Virus record (IMG/VR): IMGVR_UViG_3300022851_000011
Span: 1 to 64,000 of that record
Length of the DNA stretch: 64,000 bases
DNA from: a virus
Direction: 5' to 3' (one strand)
Part shown: positions 26,280-33,893 of the stretch, in pieces
Numbering within the stretch: position 1 is the first letter of the stretch
Layout of the letters: every line of letters begins with the position of its first letter
The notes under the pieces: model-generated
Told to the model about the DNA's origin: nothing
The model's input: the letters and a program-made list of their open reading frames with translations, nothing else
The model's database searches: none
Translations under genes and position numbers: made by a program

Positions 26280-27122
26280 TTACTCCGATTTTGCTTTCTT
26301 GATAAAATCAAGTTGTTTAGGGGTTAGATTTTTTGGTGTCTTAACGCTCACTTGGATAAAGATACTTCCCTTCTTTTCTCGGAAACGAAGACCTTCATCT
26401 CTTAGATTCAGAACTTGTCCATTGTCTGTCCCTGCTGGGATTTTCACTTTCAAGTTCTTTCCTGATAATGTCTGTATTATTTCTTCACACCCAAGAATGG
26501 CGTCAAGACTATCGATAACCATAGTAGAAACCAAGTCCAACCCTTTCTTTTCAAAGGTTTTATGAGGACTAAGCATTATAGTAACATACAAGTCACCCCT
26601 TGTCAATGATGGATTGGCATTATCTCCAAGACCAGCGATATGAAGTGTTTCGCCATGTTGAATATAAGGCGGAATGTTGACTTTTACAAGTTCACGTTCA
26701 CCATTACTCATTCTGATGCTTAAATGCTTTTCAACAGATACATCGGTTTCATTCATTATAAGTTCGTCAAGTGTTACATTTAGTGTAATGTTCAGATTAT
26801 GGTTTTTTGTTTGACGTGGACGAAACCCGCCGCCTCTTGCTGCCATTTGTTCTTCCATTTGGCGTAGAATATCTTCCATTCCTCTACCACTTCTGAACTC
26901 TTCAAATCGGTTTTGTTGGCGTCCACCAAACTGTGAACGTGCATCATATGCCTGTCGTGTCTCAGGGTTCTTTAATGTGTCATACGCTTCGCTGATTTGT
27001 TTGAACTGATTTTCATCACCGCCCAAGTCTGGATGATGCTTTTTAGCCAGTGTCTTGTATGCTTGTTTGATTGTATTGTCCGAAGCGTTTTTTTCTACCC
27101 CGAGAACTTGATAATAGTCCAT
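26280..27122 (-). CDS. dnaJ: DnaJ/CbpA-type co-chaperone
   Basis: Residues 1-65 form a J domain (DYYQVLGVEKNASDNTIKQA, HPD in KKHHPDLGG). A Gly/Arg-rich linker follows, then two beta-rich substrate-binding domains (GDLYVTIMLSPHKTFEKKG, GSIFIQVSVKTPKNLTP). There is no cysteine-rich zinc domain, so it is the CbpA-like class. It would recruit and stimulate the host DnaK. It lies directly upstream of clpA, suggesting a common proteostasis operon. Confidence 0.9.
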   Translation of the reverse strand: MDYYQVLGVEKNASDNTIKQAYKTLAKKHHPDLGGDENQFKQISEAYDTLKNPETRQAYDARSQFGGRQQNRFEEFRSGRGMEDILRQMEEQMAARGGGFRPRQTKNHNLNITLNVTLDELIMNETDVSVEKHLSIRMSNGERELVKVNIPPYIQHGETLHIAGLGDNANPSLTRGDLYVTIMLSPHKTFEKKGLDLVSTMVIDSLDAILGCEEIIQTLSGKNLKVKIPAGTDNGQVLNLRDEGLRFREKKGSIFIQVSVKTPKNLTPKQLDFIKKAKSE

Positions 27123-27125
27123 ATT

Positions 27126-27323
27126 CTATTTACCCATCTGTTTCATTGTGCCATTTCCAGAATATACGATCATTCTCAAGACACTCATACCCGCATGGGT
27201 TACATCTGGGTGGTTGCAAGCTGCTGGGTAATAGGCATTATGCACACAAGTCATGCACCCACGCCTAACATCGTCGGGGGTTTCTTCACGTGCCATAGCT
27301 GGCCAAAATAGCTTTTTATTCAT
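27126..27323 (-). CDS. Small cysteine-containing protein (65 aa)
   Basis: Start at 27323 (MNKKLFWPAMAREETPDD). Four Cys/His positions in RGCMTCVHNAYYPAACNHPD suggest a metal-binding site. A TATAAT hexamer lies at the start of the leader (near 27330-27336) right after a terminator, so this may be the first gene of the dnaJ-clpA operon. Function unknown. Confidence 0.55.
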   Translation of the reverse strand: MNKKLFWPAMAREETPDDVRRGCMTCVHNAYYPAACNHPDVTHAGMSVLRMIVYSGNGTMKQMGK

Positions 27324-27339
27324 TGGAGTATTATACAAT

Positions 27340-27365
27340 AAAAAAGGAGGCTTGTCCACCCCCTT
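27340..27365 (-). terminator. Intrinsic terminator after the lysis cassette
   Basis: On the minus strand AGGGGGT pairs with AGCCTCCT (seven pairs, two wobbles) around a short loop and is followed by TTTTTT. It starts 4 nt after the stop of the outer spanin gene. Confidence 0.65.
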
Positions 27366-27369
27366 TTAG

Positions 27370-27600
27370 TTATTTTTCTGATGGACAGTTCGCATCATAT
27401 TTTTTGTTATGTGCGTCTATCGCTTCAAGGTCTAACCTTATGTTGCGGTCGCCTTTACGAAGACCCGGTTCTAAGGCTGTAATAGTTGCTTCGGATAGGT
27501 TGATTGGGTCTGTCCACACGCAACCATTCGAAACAATTCCGTCAACCTTTACGGTTACGCAAGCTGTCAAGGAGATCATCATCAGACTGACGACGAACAT
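27370..27600 (-). CDS. Rz1-like outer spanin lipoprotein
   Basis: The start at 27600 (MFVVSLMMISLTAC) has a GAGGA ribosome site and gives a 14-residue signal with lipobox LTAC. The mature part (GCVWTDPINLSEATI...DAHNKKYDANC) resembles small phage lysis lipoproteins with the C-x-W-x-x-PI pattern. The first 59 nt overlap the end of the upstream gene in another frame, the classical nested Rz/Rz1 arrangement. It would fuse outer and inner membranes at the end of lysis. Confidence 0.65.
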   Translation of the reverse strand: MFVVSLMMISLTACVTVKVDGIVSNGCVWTDPINLSEATITALEPGLRKGDRNIRLDLEAIDAHNKKYDANCPSEK

Positions 27601-27781
27601 CGTCCTCAATATCGCCAGCTTCTTTAGCTCGTTCAACTTCATCTTTAAGTTGCTCCTTTATTACTTTATCTGCGCCTTTTTCAATATTAGTAGCATCACG
27701 CTTGCTTGATTCCCAAGCTTTGATAACACCACCAACAAGGCTGTCAAATAGTTTTCCAGCAAGGCTCGCTAAAAAGTTCAT
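27542..27781 (-). CDS. Putative inner-membrane spanin partner (Rz-like)
   Basis: The 79-aa protein has an amphipathic or weakly hydrophobic N-terminus (MNFLASLAGKLFDSLVGGVIKAW) and a long charged helix (KVIKEQLKDEVERAKEAGDIEDDVRR), as in short inner spanins. Its 3' end contains the start of the lipoprotein gene. It starts 1 nt from the holin stop. Role is inferred from cassette position. Confidence 0.55.
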   Translation of the reverse strand: MNFLASLAGKLFDSLVGGVIKAWESSKRDATNIEKGADKVIKEQLKDEVERAKEAGDIEDDVRRQSDDDLLDSLRNRKG

Positions 27782-28152
27782 TACTTCTTAGCTGGCACGT
27801 CGAGTTTAGTAAGAACCAACTCTTTTACCTGATCTTCAGACAACTTGAACTTCTTAACAGCGTCAGGAACCTTAGTAAGAACGTATGATGCTGCGTGAGC
27901 GACCAATGCATTCTTTGTTTCAACTTTAGCCCAATCGGCATCTTTAAGTTCTTCTTCGGCTTTGTGCTTGCCGTAAGTAACGCCACGCTCAATAGCGCCC
28001 ATAACTACTTCACGAATTTTGTCTTCGTTTTCTAGTCCAAACTTCTGCTGAACTTTGTATAATGCCCAACTACCAACTGCTAGAACAACACCGCCGAGGC
28101 ATTGTAGTAGGATGGTTAGAACTGGACTTAGATCGATTACTGATGTTTCCAT
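27781..28152 (-). CDS. Holin of the LLH type
   Basis: The 123-aa protein has one N-terminal transmembrane helix (LTILLQCLGGVVLAVGSWALY) and a soluble C-terminal domain with the typical KVETKNALVAHAASYVLTKVP segment of LLH-family holins. Holins form pores that release the lysozyme encoded just upstream. Two tandem late promoters (28182-28214) and an AGGAG site precede it. Confidence 0.72.
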   Translation of the reverse strand: METSVIDLSPVLTILLQCLGGVVLAVGSWALYKVQQKFGLENEDKIREVVMGAIERGVTYGKHKAEEELKDADWAKVETKNALVAHAASYVLTKVPDAVKKFKLSEDQVKELVLTKLDVPAKK

Positions 28153-28172
28153 TTTGATAACTCCTAGTTATA

Positions 28173-28222
28173 TATGTATATTATTTATCTTAGTTAATAT
28201 GTATATTATTTATCTTAGTTAA
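28173..28222 (-). repeat. Duplicated 25-bp unit with two tandem late promoters
   Basis: A 25-bp unit is repeated head to tail; each copy contains GATAAATA on the minus strand (28182-28189 and 28207-28214). The pair lies between the lysozyme stop and the holin start. Doubling the promoter could raise holin expression. Confidence 0.8.
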
Positions 28223-28899
28223 ACGGTTCGCATACGTTTTACGAGTCGTTCTGCACGATTGGTTACTTGTCGATACCAACGTGAGTTAACCATTTCATCT
28301 GCTGCTTTAATCCATTTTGCGTTATCAATGAAAGCAATGGTTCGTTGGAACTTACCCAAACGATTTCTACCCATATTAAACGCCATATTTGCAGTGATAA
28401 GTCTAACTTCTTCGGGTAGGTTATCCCAATCTGCGAATAGTTGGCGACAATCATTGATGGATATTTGGATATCTTCTCTGAATGCGTCGTAGCAACGTTC
28501 TTTTGATACTGGTGTGCCAACTGGTTTTCCGTATTCTGGATCACTGGGTTTAACTAAGTGACCAATCCCGAACGTAGGATATCCAAGATGGTCAAGATAT
28601 ATTTCATATTTAATACCTTCGTCACGCTCTAAGTCGCTACGTAGTTTAACAATAAAGTCTTCTGTAGATATTGTTTGTTTGCGTTCTTTAGCGATATCGG
28701 CAGATGCTTTCGTTGCGTCTACGGTTGCCTGTTTCTCTGCTTTTTCATCGGCTTCTTGTTGGGTTATTGCTTTTTGGCGTTGTTTTTCACGAACGGCGAC
28801 TGCCTTTTCTTTTTTCTTTTGTGCCTTACTGCGGTTAACTTCAAGTTCGCTTTTCTGCTCGGTCTTAAATATATTTTTTAACCAACTGAAAAAACTCAT
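28219..28899 (-). CDS. e: T4-type lysozyme (GH24 muramidase) with coiled-coil N-terminus
   Basis: Residues about 82-226 match T4 lysozyme: catalytic Glu in LERDEGIK, Asp in IYLDHLGYP and Thr in PTFGIGHLV, then NMAFNMGRNRLGKFQ and the C-terminal WYRQVTNRAERLVKRMRTV. Residues 1-80 are an added charged helix (KAQKKKEKAVAVREKQRQK) that could anchor or delay the enzyme. It cleaves peptidoglycan between MurNAc and GlcNAc. First gene of the cassette lysozyme-holin-spanins; it overlaps the upstream gene by 4 nt. Confidence 0.9.
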   Translation of the reverse strand: MSFFSWLKNIFKTEQKSELEVNRSKAQKKKEKAVAVREKQRQKAITQQEADEKAEKQATVDATKASADIAKERKQTISTEDFIVKLRSDLERDEGIKYEIYLDHLGYPTFGIGHLVKPSDPEYGKPVGTPVSKERCYDAFREDIQISINDCRQLFADWDNLPEEVRLITANMAFNMGRNRLGKFQRTIAFIDNAKWIKAADEMVNSRWYRQVTNRAERLVKRMRTV

Positions 28900-29513
28900 C
28901 GTCTACCCCTATCTAAAATCTTAAATCCATTTACAGCAAGCCCTGCGGACATACGCATTTCGTATTGTTCTTTCGTCAAATCCTTATACGGTGTTCGCTT
29001 AATATTACTGTTTGTTAACATACTTTCTAACGCAAGTGTTTCTTCTTCTTCTTGTGTGTGTATTTCACGATATTTTTGTGGACTCATCGGAACAATGCGT
29101 TTCAAGTTATTAACTGTTAACTCCCATTCTGGAACATTACGCTTACGTGATGCGCCATAACGAAATTTCCATTTATCCACGTTACTGATATTTTTTAATT
29201 CTTTAAGGATAAGCATAAGTTGCTCTGGGAATGTAAGTCTGCGTTCAAACTCTACAAATACCAAATACCAACCATCTTGGAACTCGGCTTTACCAGCTTC
29301 TGCATCCAATACGATGTCATATCCTTTTTCAAGAAAGCTTTCTAGATCAGCTGCTGCTGCTCGATATTTTACCTTGAAGCTAACTACAATAATCTGATCA
29401 TCATCGCCCATTTTGGCTTGAAACTCATCAATGTGAATTTCATCATGGATAAGATCACGTAGCTCCTGTTCTTTTAACCCTTCGTTAAGTGGTTTATTGA
29501 TAAAACTATACAT
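28896..29513 (-). CDS. Putative virion structural protein (205 aa)
   Basis: Starts MYSFINKPLNEGLKEQELRD, again a capsid-targeting-like leader ending in N-E-G. The body (DDDQIIVVSFKVKYRAAAADLESFLEKGYD, WYLVFVEFERRLTFPEQLMLILKEL) resembles a conserved structural protein of T4-like marine phages. It shares a base with the next upstream gene and precedes the lysis cassette. Confidence 0.6.
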   Translation of the reverse strand: MYSFINKPLNEGLKEQELRDLIHDEIHIDEFQAKMGDDDQIIVVSFKVKYRAAAADLESFLEKGYDIVLDAEAGKAEFQDGWYLVFVEFERRLTFPEQLMLILKELKNISNVDKWKFRYGASRKRNVPEWELTVNNLKRIVPMSPQKYREIHTQEEEETLALESMLTNSNIKRTPYKDLTKEQYEMRMSAGLAVNGFKILDRGRR

Positions 29514-30052
29514 TAAAACTCTAATCCTAATTCTTCGTCGGCTGCATCTTCGATACCGCCTTCTGCTGCACCTTCTTCGTCCAAATCTTCTTCCATAGCC
29601 TGATCGATATCTTCCATATTAATATTCTGACCTTCAATCTCAATAAATCCTTGACGAATATCGCCAATCAAGTCTTTAGGCATACGAATAGTTACCAACC
29701 ATATAGGCACACTGCGTTGTTTTGGTAGTTGTGTACCGGGTTTAAAGTCGTCGGGTGTTTCTACCTTAACTGGTGTTTGTAGCTCTGTTTTTTGGAAATG
29801 CACTTTGCAGTTATAATCAAGCAAACGTCTTGAAGCGGCTGGATCGGGCATTAGTTTGTATGGATACATAAACTGACAAGTAACCCAATACTTCTCAACT
29901 TCTGGTCCAGCTACTAGCTCGCCCTTAATCCAATGCTTGAATGCATATATATCCACACTATCTAGAACACGTTCGAAATCAAGTAATGATGACAGTATAC
30001 TATCTGTCATATAAAGATTTCGGGTATTGTCAACTACATTTTTTAAATCCAT
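29513..30052 (-). CDS. Putative virion structural protein (179 aa)
   Basis: The sequence LLDFERVLDSVDIYAFKHW, KYWVTCQFMYPYKLMPDPAA and SVPIWLVTIRMPKDLI is characteristic of a conserved T4-like marine phage protein seen near structural genes. The C-terminus is a very acidic tail. A CATAAATA late promoter and a GAGG ribosome site precede the ATG. Confidence 0.6.
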   Translation of the reverse strand: MDLKNVVDNTRNLYMTDSILSSLLDFERVLDSVDIYAFKHWIKGELVAGPEVEKYWVTCQFMYPYKLMPDPAASRRLLDYNCKVHFQKTELQTPVKVETPDDFKPGTQLPKQRSVPIWLVTIRMPKDLIGDIRQGFIEIEGQNINMEDIDQAMEEDLDEEGAAEGGIEDAADEELGLEF

Positions 30053-30075
30053 TTGGTGATCACCCTCGTTTTAAG

Positions 30076-30083
30076 TATTTATG
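30076..30083 (-). promoter_or_regulatory. T4-type late promoter
   Basis: CATAAATA on the minus strand lies 23 nt upstream of the ATG at 30052. It would drive the two virion proteins and perhaps lysozyme. Confidence 0.6.
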
Positions 30084-30087
30084 CTTT

Positions 30088-30204
30088 TCAATACTTTCTT
30101 TCGGGAAAATAATCTTCCATTTCACCTTCACGATAAAGATCAAGTGTGATACAATGAAGTCCACCATCCCAAAAATATCGGTGTCTAATCCCCCAATCGG
30201 TGAG
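30088..30204 (-). pseudogene. C-terminal remnant of an amidinotransferase-like gene
   Basis: A 38-codon frame without a start codon (stop on both sides) reads LTDWGIRHRYFWDGGLHCIT then LDLYREGEMEDYFPERKY. GGxHCxTxD is the catalytic-cysteine motif of glycine amidinotransferase-like enzymes, which are carried by T4-like marine phages. Only the last part is left, starting 14 nt beyond the tctC stop. I read it as the tail of a gene replaced by the tctA-tctC insertion. A different frame offers a 49-codon ORF from ATG 30217, which looks like a shadow. Confidence 0.6.
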
Positions 30205-30217
30205 CTAACGTGTATCA

Positions 30218-31258
30218 TTAATCAACAAGTTCTTTCTTATACACACTACTTAAACCAAGCACTTCACTATTAAATCTAACCAATGCCCGCAACGATGATT
30301 CTGTTACAAAGCTCATAATACGGTCACGATGTGCATTTCCCACTTCGCCAATCTTCCATTCGTATACACCAACTTTAGATTGGATAATCTTTACTGATTC
30401 TGGATCATTAGCCATTTCTGTCAATGCCTGACGCAATCTTTCAGTATTAGGATTGCCCTTACGCACCCACAATGCCTTCTGTAAACCATCACGGAAGCTT
30501 GTAACTAGATTATATGCTGCATAAAAATCACTTGATTGTGTATCTAACGATAATGCAGTTATTTTGGTATTGCCAGTGTTTGGATCGGTAGTGTGTTTAC
30601 CCGATTCAGTATCTAATACACCGTGGTCAAACCAATATGATGCTTCACCCGATTCAATCATCGGATTAACGTGCTTCTTGAATGCTGCTGGATTTTCACG
30701 AGTTGCGGTTAGTTCGCCTCTGCGGAATGCTAGTCTGCGTTCGCCGCCACTCATTCCTTTAACCCATACCACATTGTCACTGAAACACTTAGCATAATAT
30801 GCATATGTTTGTGCTTTGCCATCATCGCATAACAAAATAGACATAGCCAATGCTTCTGGAACCATACCAGAACCTGCGGCGAATCTAATCTTGCCAGATG
30901 CATCCGCTCTCTTGGCTACTAAAATATTCAAGTTCATTGAACCAATGCTATCATAATCAGCATAGTTATAATCTACTTCTTCTTGTAGAAAACTAACAGC
31001 ATTACCGCCGTGTGAAATCATCACCATATTATCATCGTGCTGCAACTCATTATGAAACTTATTAAAGCCGGGAATGTCTCTTGCACCGGGAATGTGGCGA
31101 ATAACAATCTTTTCGCCAAGTTTCTTTTCAAGTTCAGTAGCAACAATCTGTGCCCAAACACTTGTTCCGCCACCGGGTTTCTGTGGCACAACGAATGTGA
31201 TATCGGCGGATACTGGTGTAGCCAACACCAAAAATAAGGCTACTAAAAATTTACGCAT
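30218..31258 (-). CDS. tctC: TctC-type substrate-binding protein of a tripartite tricarboxylate transporter
   Basis: Start at 31258 (MRKFLVALFLVLATPVSA, a Sec signal peptide cut after VSA) overlapping the tctA stop by 8 nt. The mature protein begins DITFVVPQKPGGGTSVWAQI, the conserved first strand and PGGG loop of TctC/Bug binding proteins, followed by IVIRHIPGARDIPGFNKFH. Total length (about 346 aa) is near the family norm. It would bind an organic acid in the periplasm and deliver it to TctA. The substrate cannot be deduced. Confidence 0.85.
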   Translation of the reverse strand: MRKFLVALFLVLATPVSADITFVVPQKPGGGTSVWAQIVATELEKKLGEKIVIRHIPGARDIPGFNKFHNELQHDDNMVMISHGGNAVSFLQEEVDYNYADYDSIGSMNLNILVAKRADASGKIRFAAGSGMVPEALAMSILLCDDGKAQTYAYYAKCFSDNVVWVKGMSGGERRLAFRRGELTATRENPAAFKKHVNPMIESGEASYWFDHGVLDTESGKHTTDPNTGNTKITALSLDTQSSDFYAAYNLVTSFRDGLQKALWVRKGNPNTERLRQALTEMANDPESVKIIQSKVGVYEWKIGEVGNAHRDRIMSFVTESSLRALVRFNSEVLGLSSVYKKELVD

Positions 31259-32675
31259 ATTTGATTTTTCCTTTCTTGAAACTAAATGCGAACACCGCAA
31301 TGATTATAACCATTAAAATCAAGAACAGCGGTCTTTCTATGAGGGTAGTGAAATCGTATAGGGTTGTAAGTTGTATCGATAATGCTTCTACTTTGCTTGC
31401 TAGAATAAATGCAACCAACAACGCCGGTCGTGAATATTTATATCTTTTCATACCCACTCCAAAAAAACTAAAGAATGCCAACACCGCAAAATCTTCCCAT
31501 CCACCCGTGTATTGCATACACGCCCATACTATCATTACCAATAACAACGGAAAATAGTATATGTATGGAATACTCGTGATTTTGCATACGGTATTAACGA
31601 ATATTAATGAAATGATACCAACGATTAGGGTGGCGGCAAGAAAACCGATACTCATACTTTGAAAAAACTGTGTGTCATTCATAAGGTCAGGTGAACCCAA
31701 CTCTATGCCAAGATACGCAAACAATCCCATTAGAACCGCTGCGAATGGTGCACCGGGAATACCGAACAATACAGTCGGAATCATACTGGTAGCTTTTTGT
31801 GCATTATTAGAGCCTTCAGGTCCAATCACGCCTTTGATGTTGCCGTTACCAAACTCTTCATTTGGGTTACTTGCAACAGCCTGTGAATACGATAACCAAT
31901 CACTGACCGATCCGCCAAGACCCGGCAATAATCCAACAAGCGCACCTATAAATCCACCACGCATCGATAACCATTTGTTATCCCATACTGCCTTCATTCC
32001 TTCAATAGTTTCACGTTTTGCAACCGTTGTGGTGGCACGGCGTTTCTTAAAACCTTCAAGCAACTCGGGAACCGCAAATAATCCTGCCACCACTGGAATC
32101 AACTGGATACCATCTTGTAAATAGAACCATCCCATTGTGAAACGGGGGTCATTGGTAGCTGGGTCAACCCCTACTAATCCAAGGAAGATACCAGCACCAA
32201 TGGCGATTATACTCAATAGTGGCTTGTCTGTTGAAAGAAACCCCACTGTCGCCAATGCCAATACAGTGAACGCCCATAGTTCTGGTATACCAAAGATTAA
32301 TATGACTTGACTGTATATAGGAAGTAACAGGAACACGATAGAACCCCAAAATAATCCGTTGACCGTAGATGTGGTGACGGCGGCAGAAATGGCATAACTT
32401 GCCCGACCCTGTTGTGCTAATGGAAATCCGTCAACCATCGTGGCTGCTGAACTATTGGCACCGGGAATACCCAATAAGATACTGGTGAAACTATCGGCGG
32501 TTGTTGAGGCCGCTACCACCGCCATTAAGAATACCACGCCCGCATATGGGTCAGCCAATAAGAACGGCATTACTGCATACAATGCAACCAATCCTGTGGT
32601 CGCACCCGCTGCTGGAACGATACCAACTATAAATCCATAAAGAATACCCGCTATTAATGCTGCTGCTATAATCAC
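31251..32675 (-). CDS. tctA: TctA-type large membrane subunit of a tripartite tricarboxylate transporter
   Basis: The 474-aa protein is almost wholly hydrophobic with about 11-12 transmembrane helices. It carries the TctA hallmarks GIVPAAGATTGLVALYAVMP, SILLGIPGANSSAATMVDGF and a second inverted half with LVGLLPGLGGSVSDWLSY and PTVLFGIPGAPFAAVLMG. The small TctB subunit is not encoded next to it, so it would be absent or host-supplied. An organic-acid importer in a T4-like phage is best read as an auxiliary metabolic gene. It overlaps its upstream gene by 4 nt. Confidence 0.9.
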   Translation of the reverse strand: MIIAAALIAGILYGFIVGIVPAAGATTGLVALYAVMPFLLADPYAGVVFLMAVVAASTTADSFTSILLGIPGANSSAATMVDGFPLAQQGRASYAISAAVTTSTVNGLFWGSIVFLLLPIYSQVILIFGIPELWAFTVLALATVGFLSTDKPLLSIIAIGAGIFLGLVGVDPATNDPRFTMGWFYLQDGIQLIPVVAGLFAVPELLEGFKKRRATTTVAKRETIEGMKAVWDNKWLSMRGGFIGALVGLLPGLGGSVSDWLSYSQAVASNPNEEFGNGNIKGVIGPEGSNNAQKATSMIPTVLFGIPGAPFAAVLMGLFAYLGIELGSPDLMNDTQFFQSMSIGFLAATLIVGIISLIFVNTVCKITSIPYIYYFPLLLVMIVWACMQYTGGWEDFAVLAFFSFFGVGMKRYKYSRPALLVAFILASKVEALSIQLTTLYDFTTLIERPLFLILMVIIIAVFAFSFKKGKIKYA

Positions 32676-33211
32676 GGCTTATACACTGCCACCCATACAT
32701 CATCGGTTTTTGGAGATTGTTGATGCCACGCTAGATTATGTAATGCCGCAAAATCCAGCATAAGTTGATTCTGTTCTTCGATACGTGCATACATAAGTTT
32801 GTCGTTAACGTACCAATCGTAGTTCGGATATGTAATATTCCATCCACCCGCTTGTTTCCACCAATCAAAACATTGTTCTGAATCTCGCCACACAAAGACA
32901 ATCCAATCATCGGGGAATACTCGCTGAATCTCTGGTAGTTTATATACCCATTCGTGTGACTTCAATAATGGAATACCTTCGTCCGAATACGGCTTCTTTA
33001 AAATCCAATCATCTACAAGGGCTGGAAACTCCATACCTGTGCCGAAATATGCACCTATATGACCACTGAACTTGCCGTGGCTGTATTGCCTATATGGCGT
33101 TCTGTCCGATGTATCAAATCCGTGATTCTGCTCGAACTTCTGGGCAACACCGCTCCACTTGCTTCCCGGCGCACCTGTATAGAAGATTTTTTCTGGTAAT
33201 AATGAAATCAT
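32672..33211 (-). CDS. Putative P-loop sulfotransferase-like protein
   Basis: Start at 33211 (MISLLPEKIFYTGAPGSKWSG); an ATG at 33229 lies inside the promoter palindrome. The N-terminal KIFYTGAPGSKWSGVAQ resembles the PAPS-binding loop of sulfotransferase-fold proteins, and WIVFVWRDSEQCFDWW resembles the 3'-phosphate-binding R..S region. Length 179 aa is short for the family. It may modify carbohydrate or protein; confidence is limited. Confidence 0.45.
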   Translation of the reverse strand: MISLLPEKIFYTGAPGSKWSGVAQKFEQNHGFDTSDRTPYRQYSHGKFSGHIGAYFGTGMEFPALVDDWILKKPYSDEGIPLLKSHEWVYKLPEIQRVFPDDWIVFVWRDSEQCFDWWKQAGGWNITYPNYDWYVNDKLMYARIEEQNQLMLDFAALHNLAWHQQSPKTDDVWVAVYKP

Positions 33212-33226
33212 ATAAATATTTATATG
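33209..33226. promoter_or_regulatory. 18-bp palindrome holding two divergent late promoters and both start codons
   Basis: CATATAAATATTTATATG is a perfect palindrome. On each strand it reads TATAAATA, five bases (TTTAT), then ATG: plus-strand gene at 33224, minus-strand gene at 33211. The two octamers overlap by two bases, and transcription from either would begin at about the ATG. Confidence 0.6.
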
Positions 33227-33739
33227 CATACATTACTTAAAAAATATTTTTCAACAACGTGGTTACAGCGTGATAGGACATTGGATCAATATGAGCATTC
33301 AGGTTGGGCATTGCTTGACAAGATTGGACACGAACGTGTATTGGATGTTGGCTGCGGCACCAACCCATTTAAAGGAAAACTAGATGTGTATGGCATAGAT
33401 ATCACGGATGTGGGTGCTGATGAAGTGGTGGCTATTGAAGATTTCAAGCCAAAAGAATATTTCGATGTGGCTTTTTGTCTCGGCAGCATAAACTTCGGTA
33501 CATATTCCGATATTCGAAATCAGATAAAATGTGTAGACGACGCATTATGTAGTACCTCCGCCCGAATCTTCTGGCGTTGCAATCCCGGACAACACGATCA
33601 CGGAAACGATGATTTCAAAGGCATACAAGTGTTTGAATGGAGTGAAGATTTATTGCGTCATTTTGCGGCATTATTTGGGTATGACGTTGTTGATTTTCAG
33701 CAAGACGGAAAAAGATTGTATTGTGAATGGAAAAGATAG
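33224..33739 (+). CDS. Class I SAM-dependent methyltransferase
   Basis: The 171-aa protein has motif I as ERVLDVGCGTNPF, an acidic end of strand 2 in YGIDITD and the motif IV region YFDVAFCLGSINFG, as in small methyltransferases of phage gene clusters with glycosyl- and sulfotransferases. Ribosome site is absent; the ATG lies 5 nt after TATAAATA. Substrate unknown. Confidence 0.7.
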   Translation: MHTLLKKYFSTTWLQRDRTLDQYEHSGWALLDKIGHERVLDVGCGTNPFKGKLDVYGIDITDVGADEVVAIEDFKPKEYFDVAFCLGSINFGTYSDIRNQIKCVDDALCSTSARIFWRCNPGQHDHGNDDFKGIQVFEWSEDLLRHFAALFGYDVVDFQQDGKRLYCEWKR

Positions 33740-33815
33740 CCCTTTTATCTTTTATATAAATTTATAATATACCTACTTCTAAAACATTTTTTTAAAGTAA
33801 ATAATATTGTGAGCC

Positions 33816-33859
33816 AAGGTAAACGAGGTTTCGCAATAAAAGCACATAGTGTTTACCTT
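33816..33859 (+). promoter_or_regulatory. Inverted repeat in the phoH leader
   Basis: AAGGTAAAC (33816-33824) and GTTTACCTT (33851-33859) are perfectly complementary across a 26-nt loop, 34 nt before the phoH ATG. The leader from the methyltransferase stop is 154 nt and AT-rich upstream (TATAAATTTATAATAT). The hairpin could be a regulatory RNA element or a protein-binding site. Confidence 0.45.
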
Positions 33860-33893
33860 CTGGGTCACCATATAACAATGGAGAAGAAAACAT

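Noticed and set aside
30064-30217. A 49-aa gene starting at ATG 30217 behind tctC
   Set aside because: The overlapping frame carries the recognisable amidinotransferase tail; the ATG frame has no ribosome site and looks incidental.
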